A stretch of 64,000 nucleotides of DNA from Chrysoperla carnea. Its lineage: Eukaryota > Arthropoda > Insecta > Neuroptera > Chrysopidae. The position numbers and the translations under genes were made by a program. This document shows, piece after piece, positions 12,840 to 24,725 of this stretch. The notes under the pieces are model-generated. The model saw nothing but the letters and a program-made list of their open reading frames with translations, ran no database searches and was not told the DNA's origin. How positions within the stretch are numbered: position 1 is the first letter of the stretch; every line of letters begins with the position of its first letter. The stretch lies in contig NC_058339.1 of the NCBI RefSeq assembly GCF_905475395.1, forward strand, positions 53,329,172-53,393,171, read 5' to 3'.

Positions 12840-14245
12840 CAGAGACTTGCTTGAATTGAGGGTCAACCTATGCGCAGTACTATTACATGTAATCCTCGTG
12901 TGCGCACAAGCAATTTTTAAGGCCTACATGTGCGCAGTAACAAAATATAAATTTAGCGTATGCGCAGTTGCAAGATTCAGGATAAATGCATGCGCACAAC
13001 TATAATTATTGATTAATCTGTGGGCACTTCCCGGATATAATACCCAAATATGCGCACTAACAAAATATAAAGTCCCTGTATGTGCAGTTGTAATATTCAG
13101 GATCAACCCATGCGCAGTATTATTACATGTAATCCAAATGTGCGCACATGCAATATATAAGGCCTACATATGCGCAGTAGCAAAATATTAACCAAGCTAA
13201 TGCGCAGTTCTAAGATTCAGGTAAAATGCATGCGCAGAACTATCATTTGTGATTAATTTATGCGCATTTTCAATATTTAAGGACCAAATATGCCCATTTA
13301 CAAAATATAGGGTTCCCGTTTGCGCAGTTGTAATATTTAGAATCAACCCATGCGCAGTACTACATCATGTAATCCACATGCGTGTACTAGCAATATATAA
13401 GGCCTATATACGCGCAGTAACAAAATATAAATTCAGCGTATGCGTAGTTGTAAGATTCAGGATAAATGCATACGCACAACTATAATTATTGATTAATCTG
13501 TGCGCACTTGCCGGATATAATACTCAAATATGCGCACTAACAAAATATAAAGTCCCTGTATGCGCAGTTGTAATATTCAGGATCAACCCATGCGCAGTAT
13601 TATTACATGTAATCCACATGTGCGCACTAGCAATATATAAGGCCAACATATGCGCAGTAGCAAAATATTAATGAAGCTAATGCGCAGTTCTAAGATTCAG
13701 GTAAAATGCATGCGCAGAACTATAATTTGAGATTAATTTATGCGCATTTTCAATATTTAAGGACCAAATATGCCCATTTACAAAATATAAGGTCCCTGTT
13801 TGCGCAGTTGTAATATTTAGAATCAACCCATGCGCAGTAATATTTCATGTAATCCACATGCGTGCACTAGCAATGTATTAGGCCTACATACGCGTAGTAA
13901 CAAAATATAAATTCAGCGTATGCGTAGTTGTAAGATTTAGGATAAATGCATGGGCCGAACTATAATTTGTGATTAATCTGTACGTACTTCCAATATATAA
14001 GACCCAAATATGCACACTTACAAAATTTAAGGTCAATGTGTGCGCAGTTGTTGTATTCCAGATTATCCCATGCGCAGAACAATTATATGGGATCAAAGTG
14101 TGCGCAATACCAATATATAAGACCCAAATATGCGCACTTACAAAATATAAGGCCCCTGTATGAGCCGTTGTAATATTCAGGATCAATCCATGTGCAGAAC
14201 TATTTTATGAAATCAAGCTGTGCGTATTACCCATAAATAAGGCCT
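12840..14245 (-). repeat. TGCGCA tandem array with higher-order periodicity (right arm)
   Basis: This is the inverted partner of the left-arm array, with the same 30/60/240/480-bp periodicity and nearly the same length. Individual hexamers differ between the two arrays: some are intact in one and mutated in the other (for example around 13384-13445). Confidence 0.9.
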
Positions 14246-14785
14246 AAATATTTGCAGTTACATAATATCTGTCTGTCCATATGCACATCTGTCTGCCAAC
14301 ACGATAACTCAAAAACGAAAAGAGATACTAAGATGAAATTTTTATAGCGTACTCAGGACGTAAAAAGTGAGGTCAAGTTCGTAAATGATCATTATACGTC
14401 AATTGATTTCTGGGTCTGTGGAACCCATCTTGTAAACCGTTAGAGATATAACAAAAATTTTAATGTAAAAAATATTCCTTATAAAGAAATAACCAACTTT
14501 TGCATAAAACATTTTTTCGAAAACATGACTGTTTACCCATGCGGACGCAAATTAGGCGTAAATTATATAGAATGCATTATATAATAATCAATATCAGTTA
14601 TATGAAAAGGAAATTTTCATTATAATATTTATAAATAACACTATTTTGATGACATCTTGTTCGGCATATTTCTTGACGTACGAGGCTCAGTATTCAACAG
14701 TAATTCAATGTATGCATAATGGTGAGTTAAAATTGTTACAAACACTTTCAACTTAAATACTATTGCCTGGCAAAAAGAAGTGATA

Positions 14786-15764
14786 TCCCACCAAAAACAT
14801 AAATGTGTAAAAAGGCGTAGATGAATTCCAATAAACTCAATTACGTCAGCCCAAAAAAGTTGTGAAATCCCGTAGAGAAAAAAATTATTCGAAAAAAAAT
14901 TATAAAAATGGCATAAATTTATTGAGTAACTTTTCCGTAAAGAAACATTAAAGTATTACATTAGCAACTTTTCGGTGACTTCATACCTACACGCACCTGT
15001 ATAGGAGAACAAAAGATAATCGTTAACCCCCTACTATCTCCCTCCTCCCCTCTAATGTTATGACGTTATAATTTTTTCACAACTTTTATTAAACATCAAA
15101 ATTTAAATTTAAACAATCAAAGTATTCTTTAGATTAAAGTCAAGCACCTACTTAACAAAGGCCTAATTTTTTTACTAAAGTACGAAAATTGTTGGTTTAA
15201 ATTTCTTGTGTAAGTTTCTCCTTAGTACGTATTTATTTAATATTTTACTTCGCAAGTTTTCGGAATACAAAAAACGAATCTAAAAATAAAAAACTTGCGA
15301 AGTAAAATATTAAATAAATACGTACTAAGGAGAAACTTACACAAGAAATTTAAACCAACAATTTTCGTACTTTAGTAAAAAAATTAGGCCTTTGTTAAGT
15401 AGGTGCTTGACTTTAATCTAAAGAATACTTTGATTGTTTAAATTTAAATTTTGATGTTTAATAAAAGTTGTGAAAAAATTATAACGTCATAACATTAGAG
15501 GGGAGGAGGGAGATAGTAGGGGGTTAACGATTATCTTTTGTTCTCCTATACAGGTGCGTGTAGGTATGAAGTCACCGAAAAGTTGCTAATGTAATACTTT
15601 AATGTTTCTTTACGGAAAAGTTACTCAATAAATTTATGCCATTTTTATAATTTTTTTTCGAATAATTTTTTTCTCTACGGGATTTCACAACTTTTTTGGG
15701 CTGACGTAATTGAGTTTATTGGAATTCATCTACGCCTTTTTACACATTTATGTTTTTGGTGGGA
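14786..15764. repeat. Right terminal palindrome (about 979 bp)
   Basis: It has the same design as the left terminal palindrome, with half-arms of about 475 bp around a short central spacer near 15275. Both half-arms carry right-specific variants: TTATTCG, TTGAGTAAC, TGTATAGG, GACGTTATAA, TTTATTAAAC, CTTGTGTAAG. The inner flank is TA; the outer flank is TT. The half-arms match each other better than they match the left palindrome. Confidence 0.9.
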
Positions 15765-16010
15765 TTTACTCTTATGAACTCAAAGTCACTTTTTGCGTCT
15801 GGAACATGCAATTAAAATTTAAGCTCGATACCTCTTTTCGCTTTTGCCTCATCGAGCTCAAGCGAACGAATGGATTGACGGACGAACGAAAATGAACTAA
15901 TTAGATGATTTTATGAATACCTATATCGGAATTTCTTTTTGTTTGTAACCTCAATATTTCTAAGCGTTACAAACTTTGAACTAAACTTATTAATATATTC
16001 TTTTTTCTGT
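15765..16010 (+). repeat. Truncated dispersed repeat abutting the right end of the giant element
   Basis: Immediately outside the right palindrome the sequence resumes as the dispersed family: CACTTTTTGCGTCTGGAACA, CGATACCTCTTTTCGCTTTT, then AATGAACTAATTAGATGATT and TTATGAATACC, and finally TAAGCGTTACAAACTTTGAA. Its 5' half is missing. No counterpart lies outside the left end. Confidence 0.7.
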
Positions 16011-19000
16011 GTTCTGTTTTTTGGTGGAAGCGCCTAGAAATGATATATTGTAAAACAAACTACAGACAAGTGAACTTTTCTAATTTATAACACATGTTAT
16101 TTTTGCAGAAAGTAAAATTTTATGTTAGGCAAAGTTTAAGGGTTGACTATGCCAAAAATACGTCAGAAAATAGTATAAATGTACAGAGTACTCAAATTTG
16201 ATAAATTATATATTTCTTTAAAAATTATAATGTTAGTTATCTAATGCTCCACTTAGTTATCCTTAAGTGGAGCATTTAAGTTAACGAAGCCTGGGAAATT
16301 TTTTATAACAACGGCAAGCTTATAATTAACTGACAACAAACGCAAATATCATTTTTTCCGACCATAGATAAAGCGAAATGTCGGTTATTCTAAATTTTCA
16401 AAACTTGGATTTCCTTAAATTTTCTAAATTGGAATCATTTTGGATAATGATTTTTCAATTTGTTATTCTATATGACTTTTATATAAAATAATTCCAACAG
16501 GTTTTCAGTGTACAACTTTTCTCTTAAATTATTTTATCTCTTGTTTAATATTAATTGTTATTAATTATTTAAAAAAAGAAAATTGAACTAAGAAATTGTT
16601 GTTAACAGCAGATTTTATAATATTATATACTTTACAATTTATCTCAAAACATTGATTTTTTATTTTTTTAATAAATGTTAATAGAAATATTGATAAACAA
16701 AAATTGTATGTTTCATTTTTGCATGTTTTTGAAAGTAAAAAATTATCCGTGTACATTGTTCTAATTAACTTATATCTTACATTGTTTTGGCAATTAGACA
16801 ATTTTAATTATTGGAATCGAATATTATTAATAATTCGTTATCATATATACAATATAGATTTTTTTTTGCAATTTTAATATGACGTAAAATTTTATTAATA
16901 TTTTTCTATTATTACGTTTAAATCCTAAATTTAGAAATCTATATTCACGTCTTCAATCGAAAGTTCGAAGCGGTATTATGTACCTTCAATATTTTTAACC
17001 AAACTTTGGTATGTATTTTGTCTATCAAATTCTTTGTATTTTTTCATTTTAAGTGAATATATGGTTGAATTAATTTAACAAATAATTTTGAGAGATTTTG
17101 ATGAGACTTTTTTTTAAATATAGTCGAGAAATACCTAGTATTTCAAAGTATCATATAAAATTATGAGAAATAAGAAGTATCAATTTTACAGCATGCAAAA
17201 AACTATTATTTTAATTCTACAGAAACACGAGTCATATAATAAGAATAAAATTTATGTTTTTGTGATACAGATAGTTAAGTACACAGGTAAGGAATACACA
17301 GAAGGTTAAATAAACTGCATGTTTTAATTTTTATATATATTTTTTTAATGGATGAAGATTAAAAATGTTTCATCTGAAGCTCATGGAAATAGCAGAAAAT
17401 CTTCGCAAACATAGTTGAATCTTGAATTCTCACTCTTTAACCAAATAATAAACTACCACGAGCCAACAATGATTCAACTATCTTGTCTAAGGTCCAACTA
17501 TAAATCATTAAAGGTAGCTCATCTGTAATTTTTGTATTCTTGATTACTTATAAAAGTTTTTACGTAAACTAATTATAACAAACTTGTTCTTTTTGGAAAT
17601 AAGAATTAATGATCAATAATTATAATTAATTATTTTCACAAACTTTACGAAATATTGGTTGATTGATTTTGGCAATTTTACAAGTTCGTTAAAATGGATA
17701 CGTTTAAATTGATATGTATTACCTTCTTTAGAGCTTTCTCTATATTAGAATTGTTTTTAAAACGTAAGTATACTGTTCATATGTTTTTGATCAATTAAAA
17801 AATAATAAGTTTCTTGATTGTTGGTTACGAAAAATAATGAATTTAGAATAGAAAAAAACTAACTGAATAAAGAAATTAAAGATAAGAAACTTTAAACTAA
17901 CGGAACAAGTTTCAGTTGCAGAAAATAAGCAATATATTAATTAGTTTTTAAAAAAATTTAACAATTTTCCTGTATCAACAAAATCTAATGAAAATCCTTT
18001 ATGAGGATTATAATAAGAGAGCTTGGAAAATCGACTTAACTCAAAGAGTTACACTTTTTTGTTGCCATACAATACCAGCTACTTGCTAATTGCCTATACC
18101 AGTTTCCTAAATCGTACTGTAATCGATTAATACATGGAATAAATGATAAATCGGTGATATACACACAAAATCGAATAATTTTAGGACAGTTAAATTTCAA
18201 AAACAGAGACGTTTAGTAGTGAAATCAGTTTGATGTAAAATTTTAAAAACTTTATTTAACTGTTAGAAATAACAGAGAGGTTTGATTATTTACGTTACAT
18301 TATTTCTATATAAAACTAGAGTAAGTGAATTAATTATTTATCAAGATATATTTAATACATTTTTGTAATTTTAATTTTTTAAAGTGTATTGTGTTTCTTA
18401 AATCGTACCACTACCAAAAAATACATGCGAGATACCATTTAAAGGCAAAATATTATTATTTATTTATTTATAATTTATAGTTATTTAACATTTAATTATA
18501 TTTTCTGTGCAATTTATAATAAAAAGTGAATTAAATTTATTGTTTGTTGATTACTAACTTACTTTACTAAAAATAACAGGTACGATTTTGTACCATTATA
18601 AAAACGGTTGCCTAAATGGTAATGGATGGATTCTGGTAAACAACGAAAATATTAACAATGATTGATTATAATTAAATTTGTTTCTCGGGAATGTATAGAA
18701 AAATCAATAACATTATATTATTTCATAAAAAAATAGTTAACTAAAAATAGTAACTCTTGTAAGTTAAGTGGTACGATAATGGCTACTTTTTTCTGTATAA
18801 CGTGTAGGTATATTATTATATTCAGTTGTCTGTGATACCATATCTATTTTCTATACTATAGAAAAATTTTATTAACTTTTGTATATTTCTTATATTACTC
18901 GAGAGTAAAAATTTGGTACAATTTTGAATGACACAGCTTTAAAATATTTTATACCCAAAAATTGTTAGTACCTACTAATTTGTCGAAAGATAATATTTAC

Positions 19001-20789
19001 TAAAACAATTTATTAATTATTAAAATATTTTAATATGTATTGTTCAAATTGTAGTTTTGTGATTATAAAATAAATATTTAAATAAAATTTTGGTTAGTTA
19101 AATATTTTTGCAAAGCAAAATTTTTTTGACAAATCGAAAATATTCGAAATTAGTGTGCAATAATTTTGTTGATAATATACAATATTTGGGAAATACTATA
19201 TAATGAACTATGTTAATTAGGATAACTGAATGTATCATCAGTTAATAATTAAAAGTTTTTATAATTATCAAAATTGATAAGTCAGGGGATGTTTTGAAAT
19301 AATTCGCATGCCTTTTAATTTTAACATGGTAATTATATCATCAAGAATTCGATTAAAAAGTCAAAAAGTCTAAACATTGCGTTCATATATTTAATCAGGA
19401 ATGTACTCAATCAGCTTTTGACCCAAGGGAGAACCAAACGGAGAAATTTTGACTTAGAAAGTGGCAAATCGGAAATTTTTTGCAATATATTTCAGTATAT
19501 TTCGACAGTAATACATACTTTAGTTAACTACATCAACGATAAATCCAGATCCTGAGGGAGGAACCTGCCCTGATCTACCCTCATGTCGATATGTTCATGT
19601 TTTTAAGGTAATATGGTAGGTGAAATTTGATACTCCAGAAAGACACTCGAAAAATAATTAGAAAATATTCAAGATAGTGGCTTAATTTGTAATTTTATTG
19701 ATAAGGCTTTTTATACTATAAGAAAAATATGTGCTCCAATATAGATATAGTCCTTTCATTACAGTTAACTCAACAACACCTGATATTTAAGTAAAATGAA
19801 TTATTTAGCTAGTAAATCTTTGTTCTCGGTGGTTAGATTAGGTAATAGGTTTCGTTTGATAGTGCCTACACTCGGAGATCTGAGGCTCATTCTCAAAAAG
19901 GATTAAATAAGCTCTCCAGCATGTTTTGTTCATTAACGCCTCTCTTTGTCTCTCATCCGAAATTGTTTATGAAACTTTAGAAACGAAACGATATGCACTT
20001 ACTATTTATAGATAGGAGAGAGCTATTTTTGCTTTATCCATGTTACTCTCTACGCTCTGGTAATTTTGTATAGAAACACACGAAGAAGTTTTTCTGAGTT
20101 TTCAGTTCTCTTTAGAATCTACAGGTAAGTACTTTTTTAACGCCTCAGCTTTTAAAGTATGTTATTATATATGTTATATATAATAGAAACTTTATAAGCA
20201 GCCATTTAGTCTCTCCTCAAATTAATGTATCTTTTGAACTATTTTCGGTTGAAGCTCTCAGGAAGATTGATTGCTTATTTCAGTTTTAAAGTTCCCCTTG
20301 ACAGTGGCTAAGTTTCTTACTTTCTATTGACCATAAAGGTGATCTAAGACAAAAATAAACCCTTATTTTTTCAGACTGCCTTTAAAGCCAGGAGATAACT
20401 GTTATTTCCTAAATGCCATTGACAATCATTATCAAAATAATATTTGAAAACAAAAGCTTTTAGTTGAATGTATGCTAAATATTGTTCAATTTTCCTTTTC
20501 TTTGGCATTTTTTTTCAACAGTTGAAATAAGTTTTGTCACGTGTCTCAATATATATTATATATAGACGTATCTTTAGCCAAAATTGATCTAGGAGTCAAG
20601 GAAGGAACCACACGTGTATATAGAGGTGGGCAATTAGTTCATAAGTGACGTAATATCCTATTTATGGATATTTCACCGCGGCAGACGGTAACGGATCACT
20701 AACATGACATGCGGTAACAGATGGACGCCGTCTACATTTATTTTTTGGCAACTTTCAAAAAAAATGTATATCTAAATTAAATAACTTAC
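16011..20789. other. Gene-poor AT-rich stretch
   Basis: No exon with coding character was found. Contents are A/T tracts, a short perfect hairpin at 16243-16276 and scattered less AT-rich patches (about 19430-19600 and 20600-20740) without an interpretable frame. If the minus-strand gene starting at 21133 continues here, its downstream exons were not recognised. Confidence 0.45.
16243..16276. repeat. Perfect 13-bp hairpin
   Basis: Stem AATGCTCCACTTA pairs with TAAGTGGAGCATT around an 8-nt loop. The stem is too short for a typical miRNA precursor, and the function is unknown. Confidence 0.6.
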
Positions 20790-21133
20790 CTAGATAAATG
20801 TGGATGAGTTGATATCATTTCATTGTCAGACCCTTTCCCACCAACGGACAATCGAAAACTTAATTGTCGTTGAAAATGTTTTAATATACTTTTGTGACTA
20901 TTTTTACTTGTAACGGATGTGGGTTTGGATTCTGGTTGTTTATCAACAATACTTGGTACACTGACATCAGATGGTACACTAGCTGGTGCAATTATAATTT
21001 TTTGATGATTCTCCAAAGGTAATAACGTTTGATGCTGTTCTTCATTGACAGTCCCTAATATTTGATCCCATGGTTCAGGATGACGATGAATATTATTCGA
21101 TAATTGTTTACTATTTGGCGGTATGATAGACAT
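20790..21133 (-). CDS. Likely first coding exon of an unrecognised gene (rest lies at lower coordinates or outside)
   Basis: An ATG at 21133 (context CCAAGATGT) opens a 114-codon frame. It ends at a near-ideal 5' splice site (TCTAG|GTAAGT, exon end 20790), with two bases of a codon carried over; the intron continues the frame only one codon to a stop. The peptide is protein-like: MSIIPPNSKQLSNN, a segment with HPEPWDQILGTVNEEQHQ, then a Pro/Ser/Val-rich stretch and a basic region HKSILKHFQRQLSFRLSVGG before MISTHPHLSR. That basic Ser-flanked segment could be an amphipathic or phosphorylation region. No domain is recognisable and I do not name it. No matching next exon was found in 1-20789, so the intron is probably long and may contain the giant fold-back element. 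Confidence 0.55.
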
Positions 21134-21627
21134 CTTGGCAGTTTTTTTAAGAAGAACACATGAAAAGTTTTAGAAATTTGGATAGTCGATTTTCAAGAAA
21201 CAAATTTTGATTGTAATAACTATGTTTGGATAGTGCATTTGGTTTCTTTATCAAGAAACAAACTTTGAGTATACTTTTAATAACATATTTAAAATTGAGA
21301 ATTTTAAATGAATTTCTTTTAAAATAATAAAATTCGCGCACATATTTGATTGTCTTTCACCGAAAATAGTTTCAAACACAAAATTTATTGTCACTTCTAA
21401 AAACTTCTATCAGTAATCAAACTAACACCACATGTGAACATAAAAAATACGATAATTTATGTCGTTTTAGAAACTAATTTCTTGGCACAAATACTTTTTT
21501 TTTTGTAAAAATTCTATTATTTTTCTATTTATCAGATCTTAATTATGTTACACACTCAAGTTTGGTGTTACTAATTTGTTGATGGAAGAATAAATATTTT
21601 ATATTTAATAAAATATATAAAAAAAAA

Positions 21628-21700
21628 ACCTAGCAGCGTGTTTTGTTGTAGTTGCGCTCGCGAAGTGGGAGGCAGTGATTTGCAAACCGCCAGTTATATT
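21628..21700 (-). promoter_or_regulatory. GC-richer island, possible promoter or 5' UTR of the gene starting at 21133
   Basis: About 500 bp upstream of the candidate start codon, a patch with several CpGs (GTTGCGCTCGCGAAGTGGGA and nearby CAAACCGCCAG) stands out from very AT-rich DNA. Such a patch fits a transcription start region. No TATA box or initiator could be assigned. Confidence 0.25.
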
Positions 21701-22212
21701 TTATACTCTTACCATAGTCATTTTTAATAAAAATGTGAATGTTTTATGAAACGCAAATATGTTTGTACAGTTAATATGTGTACATAAAATAAATAGTAAA
21801 CCAGTTATGTTTGATGAGAGCCTCTAGGGTATATGGCTTCTGTTTTTATTTAAAATTTAACACAGTATGATAGATAAAAGATAAAAAATTTGATCATTCT
21901 CAATGTCAGTGCTCAAGAATCAGTCCAATATAATGAAAATCTAATTGAAAAAAAAACTACTCCCACATGCTGAGTTACAAGAATTAATAATATAAGCTCA
22001 TTGATCACGAGCTAAAAAATGTATGACTTCTGATCAAGGCTATTTTTTGTCAAAGTATTTCAAAGAAATAATCTTAATAATTTCCCAATTGTAGAGACGT
22101 ACAAATAAAGCAAGAAACATTTACAAAATTTAAAAAAACCCAACGTAAACTCCAATTGAAGTAGCTATGGTATAGGTCAATAACGAACCGACACTGGACA
22201 TAAATATTAATA

Positions 22213-22525
22213 ACTAGCCGATCCGACGAACTTCGTACCGGGTCAGTTAGTAAGATAAAAAAAGAAAGTTAATAAGTCAACAATTTCATTATGTCCAAAA
22301 ATAAAAATTATAAAACACTTAAAATTCTTTTAATAGTCACTAAAAAATCACAATAAAAATTGCAAATTTTTTGACTTTTTCAGGCAATTTTTTAAATTTT
22401 TTTTCGGTAAGAACCATCCTCGTACTTCAAAGAATATTATAAAAAAGAATTAGCGAAATCGGTTAAGCTGCTCTCGAGATTTGCACTTAGCAACACATTC
22501 AGCGATTCATTTTTATATTATAGAT
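22213..22525 (+). repeat. Dispersed insect repeat remnant
   Basis: Starts ACTAGCCGATCCGACGAACT and TCGTACCGGGTCAG, and ends with ATCGGTTAAGCTGCTCTCGA, GCACTTAGCAACACATTCAG and CGATTCATTTTTATATTATA. The pattern is typical of retroposon 3' regions in insects. No coding part is left. Confidence 0.5.
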
Positions 22526-22832
22526 AATTAATCGGCGTGGTTCTGGTGGAAGCGTTGGTTAAATTCAATTCTACTACAAATAACATATATTACATCTACT
22601 GCCTTGCACTTCCACCAATATATGAAGAGTGTAATTACTACGAAAAAAACTATTATATTTAAATTGCTATAAAAATTGACATTTCAACATCCCAATAAAG
22701 GAAGCATTGAAATATAGACCGTGAGACGAAAAGGGTGCTTTGTTAAATTATTAAGACATACTTGAAACTTCGTGAGTGGCTTCCTTTTGGCGAGTCTACC
22801 AAACTTCTCTCTTTAGAAGTGATAATGATTTT

Positions 22833-23085
22833 AAAAAATTTTATTCAAAATTTTACTTCGGAAATTGTCTTTCGAGGGTTTTCGGGGTCGTCACGAATCC
22901 GGGATCAAAGAGCAAATGAGAACGGTTAAAATTCCATCCAAACTACCCCTAGGAGTTTATTATCACTGTCACTTATAAGGGTGGTTTTAATGAGGTTGAA
23001 ACCATCATCAGTTGCTTTTTGACTTCGGATTCATGATCAGCGACCCCAAAAATGATCTCCGAAGCAAAATTTTGAAATTTTTTTA
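22833..23085. repeat. Imperfect fold-back remnant
   Basis: Segment 22833-22930 (CAAAATTTTACTTCGGA...TTCGGGGTCGT...CGAATCCGG) is inverted at about 22990-23085 (TTCGGATTCATGATC...CGACCCC...CTCCGAAGCAAAATTTTG), with about 60 bp between. A 99-codon ORF starting at 23012 lies partly in this repeat and is not considered a gene. Confidence 0.55.
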
Positions 23086-23869
23086 TCAAATTTTGAAATC
23101 GGAGCTGTTCCACCACTTGTTCACATTTTCCGGCTTATTAAGTGTACTAAAACATGCTACTTTTTCATCGAAACACTTTTTCATAGAATCTTATATTCGA
23201 TTCCTCAAATGTTCGAATGCGCTTATTACGGACAACCTATATTTCTTTTATAAACAAAAGAAATTCCACTATTTTGTTTTTCTAAATTCAATTCAAAATA
23301 TTAATACTTAAATTTTGTCTACATTTTCAAATTTCTTGGAGATAAGCCAGGACTAATGTACTTATGACATATTTCAATTGTTTTTTAAGTATGTCCCTAT
23401 TTCTAAAAGTTTTAATATAAAGAATTTGCTAAATATCTATCTTGTAAAAGTGTCAGAATTATATTTCAGTATTTATTATTATTTTTATTTACTACCCAGA
23501 TTCATTCTGCAATATTAATAATCTTTTAGAATTACAAATAAAATATAAAATTACTTTTTTTTATGCTGTGGCAGTTAAATTATGATTTATGCCTATGTTA
23601 CAATCACATTTTTATCTATTTTAAAATTTTGAATGTATATTAAAATACATGGAAAATTTGTGAAAGCGGCAAAATTGATGTCTGTTTAAATATATATTCT
23701 TATAAGCAGTAGGATATATGACGTGATGCAACTGACAATATAACTGTCCCCTGGCTGAGAGAAAAGACTGGTAAAGGACCCACTAGGGATACGAAACTTT
23801 AAATATAACTTTTTGGCTAAAATACTGCTAAAAAAGATTTTTATCTAAACAAAAATTATAATAAAGCCG

Positions 23870-24725
23870 TAAGGTATAAAAATCGTCAAATCTCGGAATC
23901 CAGGACCAGTCATTGAATCTTTATAAAAACTGTTCGACTATATTGTTTAAAGCTTGCTTACAAAGAAGTCAAAAACAAACAAACAAATTTTTACGATCTT
24001 GGGTGTTGGGTCCATAGGAGCCATGTTGTAAACCGTAAGAGATACAACAAAAGTAAGTTAAATGTAAAAAATTGTCCTAATAAAAAAATAAATAACTTTT
24101 TTTCGATACATTTTTTGGTCAACCATCAAAGTTTACTGCGAGGACACTAATTGGGTCAGAATCAATTATTCCATAACTAAGCTTATAGCTAATAATATTG
24201 TTATTGTACTAGATCCAAATTTACTGGAAAATATAATATTATCGTCAGAATAGTTCGATAGTCTCATTTTTATTGTTTTATCATTAGGAAATTGTCAATT
24301 GTTAAATCGAATCAAAATTATTTTTGATTCTGCCAGTGAAAACTGGCAGTCATCGTTTTCTTCAATGTACTACAGTTCCTTCATTTTATCCGCTTACTTT
24401 TCACATAAAAAACTCATACTTTTCCAATCAAAGTCAACTGAAGTAGACGCCCGAAATTTCTTAGGTGGAAAGAAAATGATTACTTATTTTCTGGCCTAAT
24501 TAGTGTCCACGCGGGTAACTAGGATGTTGACAAAAAAATTCAAACAAAAGTTGTTAATTTTTTTACAAGGAACATTTTTTACATTTAAACTTTTGTTGTA
24601 TCTCTTACGGTTCACAAAATAGGTTCTATGGACTCAAGACCGCACAATTGTTTGTTTTTAACAATTTTTATAAAGATTCATTGACTGGTCCTAGATTCTG
24701 AGGTATAAATCTTACAGTCCTCCAC
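23870..24725. repeat. Small degenerate fold-back related to the giant element
   Basis: Left arm about 23870-24165 and right arm about 24485-24725 are inverted. For example AGGACCAGTCATTGAATCTT matches the complement of AAGATTCATTGACTGGTCCT, and GAGATACAACAAAAG matches CTTTTGTTGTATCTC. The arms carry the module found at 2585-2885 in the giant element (CCACGCGGGTAAC, AAGGAACATTTTTT, TATCTCTTACGGTT). Confidence 0.65.
24309..24349. repeat. Twin hairpins at the centre of the small fold-back
   Basis: GAATCAAAA-TTAT-TTTTGATTC (9-bp stem) is followed directly by CTGCCAGT-GAAA-ACTGGCAG (8-bp stem with a GAAA loop). They share the base at 24330. The position is close to the symmetry centre of 23870-24725. 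Confidence 0.65.

Larger units (their letters stand above)
1376..15764. mobile_element. Giant fold-back (long inverted repeat) element, about 14.4 kb
   Basis: The two ends are inverted copies of each other. The left arm is about 1376-5919 and the right arm about 11225-15764. The arms are collinear and nearly equal in length (4544 and 4540 bp), with scattered substitutions and a few small indels. Each arm, from outside inward, holds a ~978-bp palindrome, a dispersed-repeat module, a TGCGCA tandem array, a C10/G12 homopolymer block, a duplicated AAAGTTGTTTATTT module and a GC-richer block. The 5305-bp centre has no ORF above 82 codons. Outer ends read TCCCACCAAAAACAT... and its complement. The left flank ends in TA and the right flank begins TT, so no clear target-site duplication is visible. 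The architecture resembles Foldback-type elements (long terminal inverted repeats made of tandem subrepeats). An inverted segmental duplication is the alternative. Confidence 0.8.
11225..15764 (-). repeat. Right arm of the giant inverted repeat
   Basis: This is the reverse complement of the left arm in the same module order. Differences include G12 against C10, and single changes within the TGCGCA array. One short segment at about 11408-11418 (GCGCTTTTC) differs from the left-arm counterpart near 5725. The similar lengths of the two arrays argue that the arms arose or were homogenised recently. Confidence 0.85.

Noticed and set aside
23012..23311. 99-codon plus-strand ORF
   Set aside because: Its first part lies in an inverted-repeat remnant and the rest is Phe/Leu/Lys-rich AT-driven sequence with no domain.
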